From Paracoccaceae bacterium (lineage in GTDB: Bacteria > Pseudomonadota > Alphaproteobacteria > Rhodobacterales > Rhodobacteraceae), in NCBI GenBank assembly GCA_016124615.1, contig WGNF01000004.1, positions 124,001-188,000 of the forward strand: a stretch of DNA of 64,000 nt, given 5' to 3'. Shown here piece after piece: positions 17,278 through 26,428 of the stretch. A program made the translations under genes and the position numbers. Below the pieces are notes generated by a model. That model was not told where the DNA came from. It was given only the letters and a program-made list of their open reading frames with translations, and ran no database searches. The first letter of the stretch is position 1; the number at the start of each line of letters is the position of its first letter.

Positions 17278-18821
17278 CAGGGCTGCCCGAGGATGCGGCG
17301 GACGGCAGCGACCAGATCGGCACGCGCCACCTCGGTTTGCGCGGGCTGCGCTTTCCATTCCTCAACGCTGGCGGCGGCGGCGATCTTGGCGCCCAGGATC
17401 AGGTCTTTCACTTGCACCACGCCCCGCGCAGCCTCGTCGGCGCCCTGGATGATGGCCACGGGCGATTGCCGTTTGTCGGCGTATTTCAACTGGTTGCCGA
17501 AGTTCTTCGGGTTGCCGAGGTACATTTCGGCCCGGATGCCCGCAGCCCGCAGCTCGCCCACAATCGCCATGTAGTCGGCCATCCGGTCACGGTCCATCAC
17601 AGTCACCACCACCGGGCCGGGGCTCGCCTCAGCGCCGATTCGGCCCTTGGCGCGCAGCGCGGCCAAGAGGCGATCCACCCCGATCGAGATGCCGGTGGCG
17701 GGCACCGCCTGCCCGGTGAAGCGCTTCACCAGATCGTCATAGCGCCCGCCGCCCGCGACCGAGCCGAAGGAGCGTTTGCGGCCCTTTTCGTCAAGGATTT
17801 CAAAGGTCAGTTCGGCTTCGAAGACGGGGCCGGTGTAGTAGCCGAGGCCGCGCACGACGGAGGGGTCGATCACGATACGGTCCGGGCCGTAGCCTTGGGC
17901 GGCCAGGAGGCGGACAATCTCTTCAAGTTCATTCACGCCCTCCAACCCGATGTCTGAGTAGTCAATTAGCATACGAAGGTTCGTCAGCGTCTCTTCGTTG
18001 CCGACCCCGCGCGCCGTCATGAATCCAATGACTTGTTCAGCGGTGCGCTGATCCAACCCAACACCATCAATAAAGGCGCCAGATTGATCTCTGCGCCCGG
18101 TCGTTAGTAGTTCCCTAACGCCGTTCGGCCCCACTTTGTCGAACTTATCTATCGTGCGAAGCACAGCATCCTTTTCAACCAACTTCGCTGTATTGAAAAT
18201 GCGCTTACTGTATTCAAAATCCGTTTCGTTGCGCTCCCGCGGCGGTTCCTTTCCCATTTCGAAAATCACCGAGTCGAGAATTCCATCCAGCACCTTGCGG
18301 TTGTTGACCTTCACCAGATAGTCACCGCGGCTGATCCCCACGGTTTCCAGCGCATCGGCCAACATCGCGCAAATCTCGGCGTCCGCCGCAACGCTCGCAG
18401 ACCCGACGGTATCCGCATCGCATTGATAAAACTGGCGAAAACGCCCCGGCCCCGGCTTTTCGTTGCGCCAGACCGGGCCCATCTGATAGCGCCGGTAAGG
18501 GCTCGGCAACTCGTTGCGGTATTGCGCCGCGACGCGCGCGAGGGGCGCCGTCAGGTCGTAGCGCAGGGCCAGCCAGTCCTGATCCTCGTCCTGCCATGCG
18601 AACACGCCCTCGTTCGGGCGGTCCACGTCGGGCAGGAATTTCCCAAGCGCCTCAACGGTTTCCACCGCCGAGGTTTCCAGCGGGTCGAAGCCATAGCGGT
18701 GGTAGACCTCGGCGATCCGGGCCAGCATCGCGTTGCGTTCGGCAACCTCGGCGCCGAAGTAGTCGCGAAAGCCCTTGGGCGTCTCGGCGCGGGGCCGCCG
18801 GGGGGATTTTTCCTGTGCCAT
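17277..18821 (-). CDS. hisS: Histidyl-tRNA synthetase
   Basis: The 514-residue enzyme charges tRNA-His. Motif 1 (PKGFRDYFG region), motif 2 ([20 protein letters not shown]), the histidine-A loop ([14 protein letters not shown]) and motif 3 ([13 protein letters not shown]) are intact, with the HGTP anticodon-binding domain at the C-terminus. Residues about 184-300 (DNA 17920-18270) are encoded by DNA clearly richer in A+T and with different codon choice than either flank, while the protein stays in frame. It heads a TGATG/ATGA-coupled operon with hisZ and hisG. Confidence 0.95.
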   Translation of the reverse strand: MAQEKSPRRPRAETPKGFRDYFGAEVAERNAMLARIAEVYHRYGFDPLETSAVETVEALGKFLPDVDRPNEGVFAWQDEDQDWLALRYDLTAPLARVAAQYRNELPSPYRRYQMGPVWRNEKPGPGRFRQFYQCDADTVGSASVAADAEICAMLADALETVGISRGDYLVKVNNRKVLDGILDSVIFEMGKEPPRERNETDFEYSKRIFNTAKLVEKDAVLRTIDKFDKVGPNGVRELLTTGRRDQSGAFIDGVGLDQRTAEQVIGFMTARGVGNEETLTNLRMLIDYSDIGLEGVNELEEIVRLLAAQGYGPDRIVIDPSVVRGLGYYTGPVFEAELTFEILDEKGRKRSFGSVAGGGRYDDLVKRFTGQAVPATGISIGVDRLLAALRAKGRIGAEASPGPVVVTVMDRDRMADYMAIVGELRAAGIRAEMYLGNPKNFGNQLKYADKRQSPVAIIQGADEAARGVVQVKDLILGAKIAAAASVEEWKAQPAQTEVARADLVAAVRRILGQP

Positions 18822-18906
18822 CTCGCTTGCCTTCCAGCCTTTGCGCGTGCCTTAGCGGATGGGGGGCGGCGGAGCAAGGTGGTGGCGCGGCGCGGGTTTG
18901 GAGCAT

Positions 18907-18944
18907 ACCGATTTCACACCGATTTTACACCGATTTTACACCGA
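18907..18944. repeat. 11-bp iteron-like direct repeats in the hisS/slyX divergent region
   Basis: ACCGATTTCAC, ACCGATTTTAC, ACCGATTTTAC and a partial ACCGA stand head to tail with an 11-bp period, about one helical turn. They lie 86 bp upstream of hisS and 26 bp upstream of slyX. The spacing suggests stacked binding of a regulator, or slippage. Confidence 0.7.
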
Positions 18945-18969
18945 CGCGCAGCCCGGTTAGGATGCCGCC

Positions 18970-19176
18970 ATGACCAGCCCGCTGACCCCGCTTGAAGAAC
19001 AGATCGCCCACCTGACGCGCACGGTCGAAGACCTTTCCGAGGTGGTCGCCCGGCAGGCGCGCGAGATCGACCTGCTCGGCCGCCGCCTTGGCCTGCTGAT
19101 GCAGCGCGAGGCCGAACGCGAGGCCGACGCGGGTGGCACGATCCCGCTGGCGGATCAGCGCCCACCACACTGGTAG
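18970..19176 (+). CDS. slyX: SlyX family protein
   Basis: The 68-residue protein consists of a heptad-rich coiled coil (TPLEEQIAHLTRTVEDLSEV through LLGRRLGLLMQRE) and ends in DQRPPHW, matching the PPHY/PPHW tail of SlyX proteins. Function is unknown in all bacteria I know of; the family was named from a gene next to slyD. It is divergent from hisS and ends three bases before the convergent Lrp gene. Confidence 0.82.
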   Translation: MTSPLTPLEEQIAHLTRTVEDLSEVVARQAREIDLLGRRLGLLMQREAEREADAGGTIPLADQRPPHW

Positions 19177-19179
19177 ACG

Positions 19180-19638
19180 TCAGAGCGGCAGCGCGGTGGT
19201 GGCCTTGATCTCTTTCAGCACGAAACTTGACACCACGCTGCGCACATAGGGGCTGCGCAGCAGGTTCAGCGACATGAACGCCTCGTAGGCTTCGACATCG
19301 GCGACGCGCACCTTCAGGATATAGTCGGCGGTGCCCGAGACCGAGTGGCATTCAAGGATTTCCGGGTGGTGCGCGACCATGCGGGCAAAGCCAGCGACGG
19401 CCTCGGCGCTATGGTCGTGCAGCCGGATCGAGGCCAGCACGCACAGCTTGGCGCCGACCTTGGCGGGGTCGAGCAGCGCGACACGGGCGCGGATCAGGCC
19501 CGCCGCCTCAAACTCCTGCAGCTTCCGCCAGACCGTGCTTTGCGCCATGCCGCAGTGCTGGGCAAGCTCGGCGAGCGAGAGTGAGGCATCGCGCTGGATT
19601 ATCCGCAGAAGCGCACGTTCCTGATCAGTGAATTCCAT
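19180..19638 (-). CDS. Lrp/AsnC family transcriptional regulator
   Basis: The 152-residue protein has an N-terminal winged HTH (residues 1-60, DQERALLRIIQRDASLSLAE ... QSTVWRKLQEFEAAGLI) and a RAM/ligand domain (IRLHDHSAEAVAGF ... VSGTADYILKV, with the conserved G-DY motif). It is transcribed divergently from phenylalanine 4-monooxygenase, 117 bp apart. Such Lrp members commonly activate the adjacent amino-acid catabolic gene in response to that amino acid, so regulation of phhA by phenylalanine is the natural inference. Confidence 0.92.
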   Translation of the reverse strand: MEFTDQERALLRIIQRDASLSLAELAQHCGMAQSTVWRKLQEFEAAGLIRARVALLDPAKVGAKLCVLASIRLHDHSAEAVAGFARMVAHHPEILECHSVSGTADYILKVRVADVEAYEAFMSLNLLRSPYVRSVVSSFVLKEIKATTALPL

Positions 19639-19755
19639 CTAGCGACCGAATGCTGAGAGGATTTCCCAGATTGTGACTGAATCCGCCCGGCTTTGAAAGC
19701 CCTTCCCGGCGCTTTGGGGGTATCCTGACCGTCAGGAGACTGAGGAGATCACGCG

Positions 19756-20547
19756 ATGACGGAAGTGGAACGGCCAGCCTATCGCTCCAAGCAGCCGGAT
19801 GCGGTGGGGCTCTACGCCTACAGCGCCGAGGAGGATGCCGTCTGGGGCGAGTTGTTCGCGCGGCAGATGGCGTTTTTGCAAGGTCGTGCCGCGCCCGAGT
19901 ATCTGGCCGGGGTGGCGGCACTGGGGCTGACCGAAACCGCCGTGCCGCAGGTGCGCGACATCGACGCGCGGCTGGCCGCCATTTCGGGCGCGGGGGTCGA
20001 GGGCGTGCCCGCGATCATCCCGCCGACGCGGTTCTTTGCGCTGTTGTCGCAACGGAAGTTTCCGGTGGCGACCTTCCTGCGGCAGCGCGAAGAGATCGGC
20101 TATATCGAAGAGCCGGACATTTTCCACGAGGTCTTCGGCCACTGTCCGCTGCTGACCAACCCCGCCTATGCGGCGTTCATCGAACGCTTCGGCAAGCTGG
20201 GCGCGGGCCTCGACAGGGGCTATCGCTGGCGGTTGTTCCGGCTTTTCTGGTTCACGGTGGAATTCGGCATGATCCGCACACCCGACGGGGTGCGCGCCTT
20301 CGGGGCCGGGATCGTATCCTCCCCGGCCGAGGCGGAGCACGCCACCAGCGGCGCGGCCGAGTTGCGCGACTTCGACCTGCTGGAGGTGTTCCGGACGCCC
20401 TACCGGATCGACATCCTGCAACCGCTCTATTTCGTCATCGACTCGTTCGACCAGCTGGCGCGGGCACTAGACTGCGACATCGCGGCGATGATCGACGAAG
20501 CGAAGCGGCTGGGCGACCTGCCCGCGCGGTTCGAGGCGGCGGCGTAA
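19756..20547 (+). CDS. phhA: Phenylalanine 4-monooxygenase
   Basis: The 263-residue iron, pterin-dependent enzyme converts phenylalanine to tyrosine. The facial triad is visible: His124 and His129 in DIFHEVFGHCPLL, and Glu169 in WFTVEFG. It has the catalytic domain only, as in other bacterial forms, without the regulatory ACT domain of animals. GGAGA-type Shine-Dalgarno precedes the ATG. It is monocistronic, divergent from an Lrp regulator, and followed by a perfect inverted repeat. A pterin dehydratase (phhB) is not encoded nearby. Confidence 0.95.
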   Translation: MTEVERPAYRSKQPDAVGLYAYSAEEDAVWGELFARQMAFLQGRAAPEYLAGVAALGLTETAVPQVRDIDARLAAISGAGVEGVPAIIPPTRFFALLSQRKFPVATFLRQREEIGYIEEPDIFHEVFGHCPLLTNPAYAAFIERFGKLGAGLDRGYRWRLFRLFWFTVEFGMIRTPDGVRAFGAGIVSSPAEAEHATSGAAELRDFDLLEVFRTPYRIDILQPLYFVIDSFDQLARALDCDIAAMIDEAKRLGDLPARFEAAA

Positions 20548-20565
20548 GGCGACGGCCCTGATGAT

Positions 20566-20645
20566 TGTCATCCCCGCGCAAGCGGGGATCTGTCGGACAA
20601 AGGGCGGCACGTTGAGAGGAGATCCCCGCTTGCGCGGGGATGACA
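20566..20645. repeat. Paired REP-like hairpins forming a perfect 26-bp inverted repeat
   Basis: Arms 20566-20591 and 20620-20645 are exact reverse complements separated by 28 bp. Each arm contains its own small hairpin CCCCGC-GCAA-GCGGGG (and mirror). The element fills the gap between the converging phhA and dnaE genes, so it can end transcription from both sides. The TCATCCCCGC-type arm resembles palindromic repeats scattered through alphaproteobacterial genomes. Confidence 0.9.
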
Positions 20646-20665
20646 GTCTTCCGTTGACACCGCCC

Positions 20666-23600
20666 CTACAAATCCTCGACCATCACGACGCCCTGCAGCG
20701 ACTTGATCGCGCCCTTGATCTGCGGGGTCACGGGGAAATCGGGGCCGGCGGCCACGTCGATCTCTCGCCCCGTTGCGGGGTCGGCGATGCAGAAGGTGAT
20801 CGGGCCACGCGCCCGCACGCCGTCGCCCATCCGCGCCAGCAGGGCGGCGACCGAGGCGACGGCGGTGTCTGAGCCGATGTGGATGCGCAGGCCGGAAGTG
20901 CCTGCGTCGGCGGCGACGCTGTCGATCGGCTGCGCGGCGCGGGCGAGCAGTTTCAACGTCTCGCCCTCAAGGTTCGCCTCGACCGTCAGCACGACGTTCT
21001 TGCCGGGTTCCAGATGGTCGCGGGCGGCTTCGAGCGTGTCGGAAAACACCGTCACCTCATAAAGCCCGGTCGGGTCGGAGAGCGAGACGAAGGCGAAGCG
21101 GTTGCCCTTGGCCGATTTGCGTTCCTGCCGGGCGGAAACCGCCCCGGCGATCTTGGCCACCAGCGGCCCGCGTTCGGCGGCCAGTGTGATCTCGGCCAGC
21201 GTCTGCACGCCCTTGCGTTTCAGGGGCGCCATGTAATCGTCCAGCGGATGGCCCGACAGGTAGAAGCCGATCGCCTGATGTTCCTGCGTCAGGCGGTCCA
21301 GCGGCAGCCAGTCATCGCCGGTCGGCAGGCGCGGTTCGGGCAGGTCGTCGCCCGCGTCACCGAACAGCGAGACCTGATTGGACCCCTTCGCCTCATGGAT
21401 CGCGGCGGAGTAGCCGGTCAGAGCGTCGAGGCTTTCGAACACACGGCGGCGGCTGGGGTCGAGCACGTCGAAGGCCCCGGCGCGGGCCAGCATTTCCAGC
21501 GGGCGCTTGCCGATCCGTTTCAGGTCGCAGCGGCGGGCGACGTCGAAGAGGGTGACGAAGGGCTTTTCGCCGCGCGCCTCGACGATCAGCCGCATCGCCT
21601 CGACACCGACGTTCTTCAGCGCGCCCAGCGCATAGACCAGTTTGCCATCCTTCACCGAGAAGGTGGCAAGGCCCTGGTTGACGCAGGGCGCGACGACCGG
21701 GATGCCGAGGCGGTCAACCTCGCGTTTGTAGACGTTCAGCTTATCGGTCAGGTGGATATCGCAGTTCATGACCGCCGCCATGAACTCCACCGGGTGGTTG
21801 GCCTTCAGCCAGGCGGTCTGGTAGCTGACCACGGCATAGGCGGCGGCGTGGGATTTGTTGAAGCCGTAGTTGGCGAACTTCTCCAGCAGGTCGAAGACCT
21901 CGCCCGCCTTGCGTTCCGGCACGTTGTGGGTGGCCTTGGCGCCCTGCACGAACTTCGGGCGTTCCTTCGCCATCTCCTCGGCGATCTTCTTGCCCATCGC
22001 GCGGCGCAGCAGGTCGGCGCCGCCAAGGCTGTAGCCCGCCATGACCTGCGCGATCTGCATCACCTGTTCCTGATAGACGATGATGCCCTGCGTCTCGGCC
22101 AGAATGCTGTCGATGGTGGGGTGGATCGATTCCAGATCGCGCAGGCCGTTCTTGACCTCGCAATAGGTCGGGATGTTTTCCATCGGGCCGGGGCGGTAAA
22201 GCGCCACCAGCGCCACGATATCCTCGATGCAGGTGGGCTTCATGCGCCGCAGCGCGTCCATCATGCCCGAGCTTTCCACCTGAAACACGGCGACGGTCTT
22301 GGCGGCGGCGTAAAGCTCATAGGTCGGCACGTCATCCAGCGGGATGGCGCCGATATCGTCCACCGCGCCCTCGGGCGGCGTGTAAAGCGTGCGGCCGTCG
22401 GCGGCGAGGTGCAGGTGGCGCCCACCGCCCCGGATCAGGTCCACCGCGTTCTGGATCACCGTCAGGGTCTTCAGGCCGAGGAAGTCGAACTTCACCAGCC
22501 CCGCGCTTTCGACCCATTTCATGTTGAACTGGGTGGCCGGCATGTCCGACCGCGGATCTTGATAGAGCGGCACCAGTTCATCCAGCGGCCGGTCGCCGAT
22601 CACCACCCCGGCGGCGTGGGTCGAGGCGTTGCGCAATAGCCCCTCGACCTGCTGGGCATAGTCCAGCAGGCGCTGCACCACTTCCTCGGCCTTCGCGGCC
22701 TCGCGCAGGCGCGGTTCATCCGCCAGCGCCTTTTCGATGCTGACCGGCTTCACGCCCTCGACCGGGATCATCTTCGACAGCCGGTCCACCTGCCCGTAGG
22801 ACATCTGCAACACGCGCCCCACGTCGCGCACCGCCGCCTTGGACAGAAGCGCGCCAAAGGTGATGATCTGCCCCACCTTGTCGCGGCCATACTTGCCCTG
22901 CACGTAGCGGATCACCTCTTCGCGGCGGTCCATGCAGAAGTCGATGTCGAAGTCGGGCATGCTGACCCGCTCGGGGTTCAGGAAGCGTTCGAACAGCAGG
23001 CTGTAGCGCAAGGGGTCAAGGTCGGTGATGGTCAGCGCATAGGCCACCAGCGAACCGGCGCCCGAACCCCGCCCCGGCCCCACCGGAATGTCGTGGTCCT
23101 TGGCCCATTTGATGAAGTCGGCCACGATCAGGAAATAACCGGGAAAGCCCATCTGCTCGATGATGCCCAACTCGAAGTTCAGCCGCGCTTCGTAGGCTTC
23201 CACCGTGGTGGCGTGCGGGATCACCTTCAGCCGCGCGGCAAGGCCGGCCCAGGCCTGACGGCGCAGTTCCTCGACCTCGTCATCGGCGAATTTCGGCAGG
23301 ATCGGCGCGTGCTTCTTCACCTTGAAGGCGCAGCGGCGGGCGATCTCGACCGTGTTTTCCAGCGCCTCGGGCAGGTCGGCGAACAGCGCCGCCATCTCGG
23401 CTTCCGACTTGAAGTAATGCTGCGGCGTCAGGCGGCGGCGGGGTTCCTGCTGATCGACATAGGCGCCATCGGCGATGCACAACAGCGCGTCGTGGGCCTG
23501 ATACATGTCGGGCTTCGGGAAATAGACGTCATTGGTGGCGACCAGCGGCAGGGCCATCGCATAGGCCATCTCGACCAGCCCCTGTTCGGTCAGCCGCTCG

Positions 23601-24160
23601 GCCTCGGGCACACGGGCCCCGTCGCGGTGGCGTTGCAGTTCGACGTACAGCCGGTCGGGGTAGATCGCGGCCAGCCGGGTCATCAGCACCTGCGCCTTGG
23701 GCGCCTGCCCGGCCCGCAGGAAACGCCCCACCGGCCCGTCAGGCCCGCCGGTCAGGCAGATCAGCCCGTCGGCATGGGCGGCCAGCTCCTCTGCCGTCAC
23801 TTGCGGCAGGGCGCCGCCCTTGCCGATATAGAGGCAAGAGTTCAGCTTCATCAGATTGTGATAGCCCGCCTCGGACTGCGCCAGCAGCACCAGCGGTGCC
23901 GGATCGCGCGGCCGTTCGCCCGGTTGCGCCGGGTCATGCGCCAGCGAGACCTGACAGCCCACGATCGGCTGCACGCCCGCGCCCGTGGCCAGCGTCGAAA
24001 ATTCCAGCGCGCAGAACATGTTGTTGGTGTCGGTCACGGCGATCGCGGGCATCCCCGCCTTTTCGCACAGGCCGATCAGCTTCTTCACCGGCACGGCGCC
24101 TTCCAGCAGCGAATATTCGGTGTGAACGCGCAGGTGGATGAATCGGACGGGGCTGGCCAT
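20666..24160 (-). CDS. dnaE: DNA polymerase III alpha subunit
   Basis: The 1,164-residue replicative polymerase starts with the PHP domain (IHLRVHTEYSLLEGAVPVKK). The catalytic Asp pair is in MPDFDIDFCMDRREEVIRYV after GPGRGSGAGSLVAYAL, and FNKSHAAAYAVVSYQTAWLK marks the fingers. The C-terminal part has the tandem HhH and the OB fold (AGAVSARQERKSAKGNRFAF). Size and order match DnaE of other alphaproteobacteria. It ends at the inverted repeat shared with phhA and diverges from the SCO1 cluster. Confidence 0.97.
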   Translation of the reverse strand: MASPVRFIHLRVHTEYSLLEGAVPVKKLIGLCEKAGMPAIAVTDTNNMFCALEFSTLATGAGVQPIVGCQVSLAHDPAQPGERPRDPAPLVLLAQSEAGYHNLMKLNSCLYIGKGGALPQVTAEELAAHADGLICLTGGPDGPVGRFLRAGQAPKAQVLMTRLAAIYPDRLYVELQRHRDGARVPEAERLTEQGLVEMAYAMALPLVATNDVYFPKPDMYQAHDALLCIADGAYVDQQEPRRRLTPQHYFKSEAEMAALFADLPEALENTVEIARRCAFKVKKHAPILPKFADDEVEELRRQAWAGLAARLKVIPHATTVEAYEARLNFELGIIEQMGFPGYFLIVADFIKWAKDHDIPVGPGRGSGAGSLVAYALTITDLDPLRYSLLFERFLNPERVSMPDFDIDFCMDRREEVIRYVQGKYGRDKVGQIITFGALLSKAAVRDVGRVLQMSYGQVDRLSKMIPVEGVKPVSIEKALADEPRLREAAKAEEVVQRLLDYAQQVEGLLRNASTHAAGVVIGDRPLDELVPLYQDPRSDMPATQFNMKWVESAGLVKFDFLGLKTLTVIQNAVDLIRGGGRHLHLAADGRTLYTPPEGAVDDIGAIPLDDVPTYELYAAAKTVAVFQVESSGMMDALRRMKPTCIEDIVALVALYRPGPMENIPTYCEVKNGLRDLESIHPTIDSILAETQGIIVYQEQVMQIAQVMAGYSLGGADLLRRAMGKKIAEEMAKERPKFVQGAKATHNVPERKAGEVFDLLEKFANYGFNKSHAAAYAVVSYQTAWLKANHPVEFMAAVMNCDIHLTDKLNVYKREVDRLGIPVVAPCVNQGLATFSVKDGKLVYALGALKNVGVEAMRLIVEARGEKPFVTLFDVARRCDLKRIGKRPLEMLARAGAFDVLDPSRRRVFESLDALTGYSAAIHEAKGSNQVSLFGDAGDDLPEPRLPTGDDWLPLDRLTQEHQAIGFYLSGHPLDDYMAPLKRKGVQTLAEITLAAERGPLVAKIAGAVSARQERKSAKGNRFAFVSLSDPTGLYEVTVFSDTLEAARDHLEPGKNVVLTVEANLEGETLKLLARAAQPIDSVAADAGTSGLRIHIGSDTAVASVAALLARMGDGVRARGPITFCIADPATGREIDVAAGPDFPVTPQIKGAIKSLQGVVMVEDL

Positions 24161-24264
24161 GCGGCGATCTTAGCCAACCCCGCCCCGGGGCGGAAGGCCG
24201 CACGGGCTTGGATTGATCCCCGCTTGGGGCTAGAACCGCGTGTGCCCCGCCGCGAAGGACCGCC

Positions 24265-24441
24265 ATGACCCTGGAACCCGACCTGTCCCCGACCGATCCC
24301 GAGGGCCCCGAGACCGCGCACGAACAGCGCCTGCAGTCGGCGCGGCCGAACCGCAATCTGGCGCTGATCCTGATGGGGGCCGTGTTCGCCATGCTGGCGG
24401 CGGCCTTCGCCGTGGCGATGATCGTGGTCTATGGCGCCTGA
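24265..24441 (+). CDS. Small single-pass membrane protein upstream of SCO1
   Basis: A 58-residue frame with an acidic, Pro-rich N-terminus (MTLEPDLSPTDPEGPETAHE) followed by one strong transmembrane helix (NLALILMGAVFAMLAAAFAV region) near the C-terminus. Its stop lies 11 bases inside the SCO1 reading frame, so the two are translationally linked. That link and the nearby ctaG suggest a small accessory of cytochrome oxidase assembly, but I do not recognise the family. Codon use matches neighbours. Confidence 0.7.
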   Translation: MTLEPDLSPTDPEGPETAHEQRLQSARPNRNLALILMGAVFAMLAAAFAVAMIVVYGA

Positions 24442-25057
24442 CGCGCCCCCTCGCGGCCCGACCCGCCGCGCCTTGCTGGCCGGGGGCGTGGCCGCGCTGG
24501 CGCTGGCGGCCTGCAAGTCCGACAAGCCGTGGAATGCCGTCGATGTGAACGGCACGCTGCCCGACCTCGCCTTCACGCTGACCCGGGCCGAGGATGGCAA
24601 GACGGTCACCGCCGCCGACTATCGCGGCAAGATCGTGATGCTGTTCTTCGGCTACACGTTCTGCCCCGACGTTTGCCCGCTGACGATGGCGAACCTGACC
24701 GAGGTGCTGCACCGGATGGGCAAGGCCGCCGATGCGGTGCAGGTGCTGTTCGTCACCGTCGATCCCAACCGCGACACCCTGCCGGTGCTGACCGCCTATG
24801 CCGCGAGCTTTGATCCCCGCGTCGCGGGCCTGCGCGGCAGTGACAACCAGCTTGCCGTTCTCGCCCGCCGCTACCGGGTGACCTATTCCGTGCTGCCGCC
24901 GCAGGGCAGCCGCCCCTACACCGTCGTCCACGGCCCCTCGATTTACGTCTTCGACCGCTCGGGCGCGGCGCGGCTGATGGTGCCGAAGTTCTACGATGCC
25001 AAGGCCGACATCGCCGGGGTGACGGCGGATATGGAACGGCTGGTGGCCGAGGGATGA
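24431..25057 (+). CDS. senC: SCO1/SenC copper chaperone lipoprotein
   Basis: The 208-residue protein has a Tat/Sec-like N-terminus with a lipobox ending at Cys28 (LALAACKSD), then a thioredoxin fold. Copper ligands are visible: Cys78 and Cys82 in TFCPDVCPLT and His167 in TVVHGPSIYVFD. SCO proteins deliver copper to the CuA site of cytochrome c oxidase on the periplasmic face. It overlaps the small membrane gene upstream by 11 bases and the GNAT gene downstream by ATGA; a CtaG-type gene lies just beyond on the opposite strand. Confidence 0.93.
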   Translation: MAPDAPPRGPTRRALLAGGVAALALAACKSDKPWNAVDVNGTLPDLAFTLTRAEDGKTVTAADYRGKIVMLFFGYTFCPDVCPLTMANLTEVLHRMGKAADAVQVLFVTVDPNRDTLPVLTAYAASFDPRVAGLRGSDNQLAVLARRYRVTYSVLPPQGSRPYTVVHGPSIYVFDRSGAARLMVPKFYDAKADIAGVTADMERLVAEG

Positions 25058-25521
25058 GCGCGGGTGCGCCCCTCGCGATCACGGAACTGCGCACCGCCGC
25101 CGCCTTTGCGGAAACTGTCAGCGACCGGATCTGGCGGGCGTGGTGGCAGGAAGACGGCTTCCCCCTCAGCCATATCGCCGACCGCGTCGCCGCCAGCCTG
25201 ACGACCACAGGCTTGCCGCTGTCGCTCGTCGCGCACCGGGGCGGGCGGTTCCTTGGCACCGCCTCGCTGATCCCCAGCGATCTGGACGCGCGGCCGCAGC
25301 TGTCGCCCTGGGTCGCCGCGGTCTGGGTCGAGCCGGATCATCGCAACACCGGCATCGGCACGGCGCTGGTGCAGGCAGCGGCGGATCTGGCCTTCGCCCG
25401 CGGCTTCGGGCCGGTCTACCTGTGTGCGACGCCCGCCAATTCGGGGTTCTACCAGCGGATCGGCTGGACCCTGATCGAGTCCGGCGTGGGTGGCCTCAAC
25501 GTCTTCCGGCGCGCGCCTTGA
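25054..25521 (+). CDS. GNAT family N-acetyltransferase
   Basis: The 155-residue protein carries the acetyl-CoA-binding motif A (VWVEPDHRNTGIGTALVQAA, R/Q-x-x-G-x-G/A type, near residues 90-110) and motif B (NSGFYQRIGW). The acceptor is unknown. It is coupled to SCO1 by ATGA; its last 26 bases overlap the 3' end of the convergent ctaG-like gene. Confidence 0.85.
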   Translation: MSAGAPLAITELRTAAAFAETVSDRIWRAWWQEDGFPLSHIADRVAASLTTTGLPLSLVAHRGGRFLGTASLIPSDLDARPQLSPWVAAVWVEPDHRNTGIGTALVQAAADLAFARGFGPVYLCATPANSGFYQRIGWTLIESGVGGLNVFRRAP

Positions 25522-26428
25522 CCTCGGCCCGGTTCATGTTGCCCAGCACCACCAGCAGGCCCAGCACGCTCATCATCGCGGGCGGAATCCAGATCACGAT
25601 GCCGCCGATCTGCTGGTCGGTCACCGCGCTGATCGAGGGGAAGTAGCGCCCGCAATAGGCGTAGTAGGGGTAAAGGTCGCGGGTCGAGAAGGTGATGATC
25701 GCACCCAGCACGATCTGCGGGAACATCACCGCCACCGCCAGCGCGGCCCGCGTGCCAAAGCGCGCGTGGGCCAGCGGGAAGGGCCGCGTATCCAGCACCA
25801 TCGCCCAGAACAGGATGCCATCGACCGCCATCGTCCAGTTCATCAGCTCATAGAGCGGCCGGTTCAGCATCGCGACGAAATGCAGCGGCGGGTAAAGCCA
25901 GAAGTAGAACGAGCCCGAGAACAGCAGCGTCGCCGGAACCGGATGCTGGATCACCCGCATCACGGCGCGCATCGGGCGACTGGCCGCGATCAGCCCCAGC
26001 CCGCGCGGCGCCCCGCGCAGGATCACCGGGCCCGCCATGCTGAGGCCGATCAGCACCGGGCCGATATGGTGCAGCACGACATGCTGGATGCGGTGCAGGA
26101 AGAACATCCGCTGCATCGGGTATTCCAGCCCGGTCTGCACCACGAGGTAAAGCAGGCCCAGCCCCGCCAGAAAGCTTGCGATCCGCCAGGCTGCAGGGCG
26201 ATCAGCGGGCGCACTGCGGGCCAGCCCGCGCAGATACCAGAAGCCGGTGAAGGCCACCGCCAGATAGATCGTCGCGCTGAAGTCATAGGGCCCGATGGCG
26301 GGCATGTCGGCCGGATACCAGCGCGACACCGCCCAGAGAAGCACACCGAAGCCAAGGATCGCCGCCTGCGCGGCAAATCCGCCCAGGCCGCCCCGCCCCG
26401 GCGCCGCCGCCGCGTCGGCCAGGCTCAT
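25496..26428 (-). CDS. ctaG: Cytochrome c oxidase assembly factor CtaG (caa3-type)
   Basis: From MSLADAAAAPGRGG the protein is 310 residues with about seven hydrophobic helices. The conserved histidine-rich part RIQHVVLHHIGPVLIGLSMAGP between helices and the WLYPPLHFVAMLNRPLYE loop match the caa3_CtaG family, thought to handle copper for oxidase assembly in the membrane. An in-frame start 41 codons upstream would add only Arg-rich sequence from the intergenic region, so I prefer the internal Met. The SCO1 gene next door supports a role in respiratory copper delivery. Confidence 0.82.
   Translation of the reverse strand: MSLADAAAAPGRGGLGGFAAQAAILGFGVLLWAVSRWYPADMPAIGPYDFSATIYLAVAFTGFWYLRGLARSAPADRPAAWRIASFLAGLGLLYLVVQTGLEYPMQRMFFLHRIQHVVLHHIGPVLIGLSMAGPVILRGAPRGLGLIAASRPMRAVMRVIQHPVPATLLFSGSFYFWLYPPLHFVAMLNRPLYELMNWTMAVDGILFWAMVLDTRPFPLAHARFGTRAALAVAVMFPQIVLGAIITFSTRDLYPYYAYCGRYFPSISAVTDQQIGGIVIWIPPAMMSVLGLLVVLGNMNRAEVKARAGRR

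Noticed and set aside
18907..18944. A CRISPR-like array
   Set aside because: The units are 11 bp and directly adjacent, without spacers, and no cas genes are nearby.
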